Origin: Bacteroidales bacterium | GTDB taxonomy: Bacteria > Bacteroidota > Bacteroidia > Bacteroidales > WCHB1-69 | DNA: 7,892 nucleotides | Assembly (NCBI GenBank): GCA_012838875.1 | Contig: DUOL01000188.1 | Location: 1-7,892 of the forward strand | Direction: 5' to 3' | Shown here: positions 6,915 through 7,892 of the stretch, in pieces | Layout: every line of letters starts with the position of its first letter | Numbering within the stretch: the stretch's first letter is position 1 | The notes under the pieces: generated by a model | What the model saw: the letters and a program-made list of their open reading frames with translations, nothing else | What the model was told of the DNA's origin: nothing | The model's database searches: none | Program-made: the position numbers and the translations under genes

Positions 6915-7310
6915 ATGAAAAAAATAGTTATTTTCCCGATTCTTTTATTTACGGTTCTGACTTTATTTTCGCAAGCTCCAGTAACTAAAACTTATTCCGG
7001 TACAAGTGCCGAAATTCAATTTGAATCTATTACGCTTGATTTAGGCACTATGAATTTAGGAGAAGTAAAAGAGTTGAGTTATACTTTTACAAACATTGGG
7101 AAAAAACCGCTTATTTTAGATGATGTTATTATCTCTTGTGATTGTACCGAAATTGATTATCCGAAAGCGCCTACGATGCCCGGGCAGAGTGGTAAAATTA
7201 AAGTAAAGTACACAGCAACATCGGCAGGAAGTATCAACAAATGGGCTACGGTTTTGTCGAATGCTGAAACAGATAGAGTAATATTAAAATTAAAAGGGAA
7301 AGTTATTTAA
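6915..7310 (+). CDS. Secreted DUF1573 protein, second of a tandem pair
   Basis: A 131-residue exported protein and paralogue of the gene 31 bases upstream. The N-terminus (MKKIVIFPILLFTVLTLFSQ) is a signal peptide, probably cleaved near residues 20-21. The DUF1573 domain spans about 33-131 and keeps the same landmarks as its neighbour: FESITLDLGTMNLGE, LSYTFTNIGKKPLILDD, MPGQSGKIKVKYT and a final VILKLKGKV. The signature Cys motif is SCDCT (74-78) where the upstream copy has SCGCT, so both cysteines stay but the glycine between them becomes aspartate. It lacks the Pro-rich linker and tail of its neighbour. The gap between the two holds no terminator or clear -7 box, so they are probably co-transcribed. 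Function is unknown; an envelope structural or binding role is inferred from the fold. Confidence 0.9.
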   Translation: MKKIVIFPILLFTVLTLFSQAPVTKTYSGTSAEIQFESITLDLGTMNLGEVKELSYTFTNIGKKPLILDDVIISCDCTEIDYPKAPTMPGQSGKIKVKYTATSAGSINKWATVLSNAETDRVILKLKGKVI

Positions 7311-7333
7311 CTTTTCAAAAAATTACAATCTAT

Positions 7334-7723
7334 GGGGTCGCTTGGTTTTGACAGCTTGTATGTAGATTTGTAAGCATGTCGGAGGTTGTGAGACGGTTCC
7401 GTTAAAAACTAACTCTCGTTGCCAATAGATGGCGAAACTTCTTATGCATTCGCAGCTTAATGTTGCGGATTCCGAGACTTAATCAAGGATTAACGTCTTG
7501 GATGTTTCCTCGGAAGCTCTTCTTTCCGGCGTCCGTTCCGAAGCATCACAAAGGGGAAGATAGCAATCACATAGCTTTGGTGTGAAAGTGAAATTTTAAA
7601 AGCTAAGGTTTAAAGTAGGTTTGCCTTCTACCGGCTTTAAATCGAAAAAACAAAGTAAGGCTAAACATGTAGAAAGCACTTTTGCAACAGGTTTGGACGC
7701 GGGTTCGACTCCCGCCGACTCCA
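7334..7723 (+). ncRNA. ssrA: tmRNA (one-piece), trans-translation RNA
   Basis: tmRNA with SmpB rescues stalled ribosomes and tags the unfinished protein for proteolysis. The acceptor stem pairs 7334-7340 (GGGGTCG) with 7716-7722 (CGACTCC), including one G-U pair. The discriminator A is at 7723, and the next bases are CTC, so the CCA tail is not encoded and must be added. The 5' tRNA-like part reads GGTTTTGACAGC. The T-arm is GCGGG-TTCGACT-CCCGC (7699-7715). The tag frame starts after AATAGAT at GGC (7431) and ends in TAA (7458-7460). The region between 7461 and 7690 holds GC-richer self-complementary stretches where pseudoknots are expected. The length of 390 nt is normal for a one-piece tmRNA. 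No good promoter is visible directly upstream; TAACTTTT (7308-7315), one base off TAnnTTTG, is the best candidate. Confidence 0.95.
7431..7460 (+). other. tmRNA tag-peptide reading frame
   Basis: Codons GGC GAA ACT TCT TAT GCA TTC GCA GCT followed by TAA encode GETSYAFAA. With the alanine carried by tmRNA the full tag is AGETSYAFAA. The resume codon is placed by the AATAG sequence just upstream (7424-7428) and by the hydrophobic Ala-Ala ending needed for ClpXP-type recognition. Tags I recall from this phylum resemble GE.NYALAA, so the frame is well supported. Confidence 0.88.
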
Positions 7724-7751
7724 CTCACAACTTTCCATTTTCAAATTTAAA

Positions 7752-7892
7752 CTTTCCACTTGGCTTGCGTGAGGGCGCAGGTGGAAAGCCCGCAAGGGCG
7801 GAAGCCGCTGGGGACGCGGCGGCAAAAAAGCGAGCTTGTAAGCTCTTTTTGCCGCCTTGCGACCCCACGGCTTGTGCCCGCGGACTTGGAAC
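7752..7892 (+). other. GC-rich, heavily structured element 3' of ssrA, cut by window edge
   Basis: By my count 86 of the last 132 bases are G or C (about 65%), against roughly a third in the genes to the left. No codon-like frame is evident, but inverted repeats nest throughout. CTTTCCAC/GTGGAAAG pairs 7752-7759 with 7781-7788, with TGCG/CGCA inside (7766-7769 with 7776-7779). CCC-GCAA-GGG has a GNRA-type loop (7789-7798). GCCGC/GCGGC (7804-7808 with 7816-7820) has loop TGGGGAC. GGCGGCAAAAA/TTTTTGCCGCC (7818-7828 with 7845-7855) encloses GAGCTT/AAGCTC (7832-7837 with 7840-7845, ends competing for T7845). CCCCA (7863-7867) can pair with the TGGGG loop (7809-7813), forming either a pseudoknot or an extension of the long stem. 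Candidates are a mobile-element RNA such as a HEARO/omega RNA upstream of an off-window iscB, a palindromic repeat or MITE, or the edge of an island inserted at ssrA. None is proved. Confidence 0.5.
7825..7850 (+). terminator. Possible bidirectional intrinsic terminator
   Basis: GAGCT-TGTA-AGCTC (7832-7836, 7841-7845 region) is preceded by an A-run (7824-7829) and followed by TTTTT (7846-7850), so it could end transcription in either direction, including read-through from ssrA about 100 bases upstream. The stem is short and is embedded in a larger palindrome, so it may just be part of the GC-rich element. No other terminator follows ssrA in the window. Confidence 0.3.

Noticed and set aside
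7699..7723. attL/attR duplication from an integrase acting on ssrA
   Set aside because: No second copy of the tmRNA 3' end is present in the 169 bases downstream, and no integrase gene is in view; it may lie outside.
1..7892. CRISPR array or insertion sequence
   Set aside because: No regularly spaced repeats and no transposase-like frame were seen; the only repeat-rich region is the short GC-rich end, reported separately.

Overview
The window looks like chromosomal DNA of a low-G+C member of the Bacteroidota, probably a Bacteroidales-like lineage. Three things point there. Several upstream regions carry the phylum-specific -7 box TAnnTTTG in place of an E. coli-type -10 box. Start codons lack Shine-Dalgarno sequences. 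The proteins are Bacteroidota-type: a long YidC with a Lys/Gln-rich tail, a 514-residue RNase Y, and small periplasmic DUF1573 proteins. Apart from the last ~130 bases, everything looks like ordinary core genome.

Left part (1-1160): a YbdG/MscM-type mechanosensitive channel lies on the minus strand and runs off the left edge. It is divergent from yidC, and the short gap holds two back-to-back -7 boxes that form a perfect 9-bp inverted repeat.

Centre (1183-5586): yidC (membrane insertase) is followed by a two-gene unit with its own promoter, a small coiled-coil protein and ZapA, overlapping by one base. Then comes a structured ~195-nt RNA that I read as 6S RNA, and rny (RNase Y). The cluster thus groups membrane protein insertion, Z-ring assembly, RNA polymerase control and RNA decay.

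Right part (5648-7310): an FtsB/DivIC-like septum protein abuts aroQ (type II dehydroquinase) with no gap. Two tandem secreted DUF1573 paralogues follow.

Right end (7334-7892): a complete one-piece tmRNA gene (ssrA) encodes the tag GETSYAFAA and no 3' CCA. Some 40 bases beyond its 3' end the composition jumps to ~65% G+C, and the last ~140 bases are packed with nested inverted repeats, including a possible pseudoknot. This is the only stretch that looks foreign. It may be a structured RNA or mobile element continuing past the edge, and it is the best candidate here for something undescribed.
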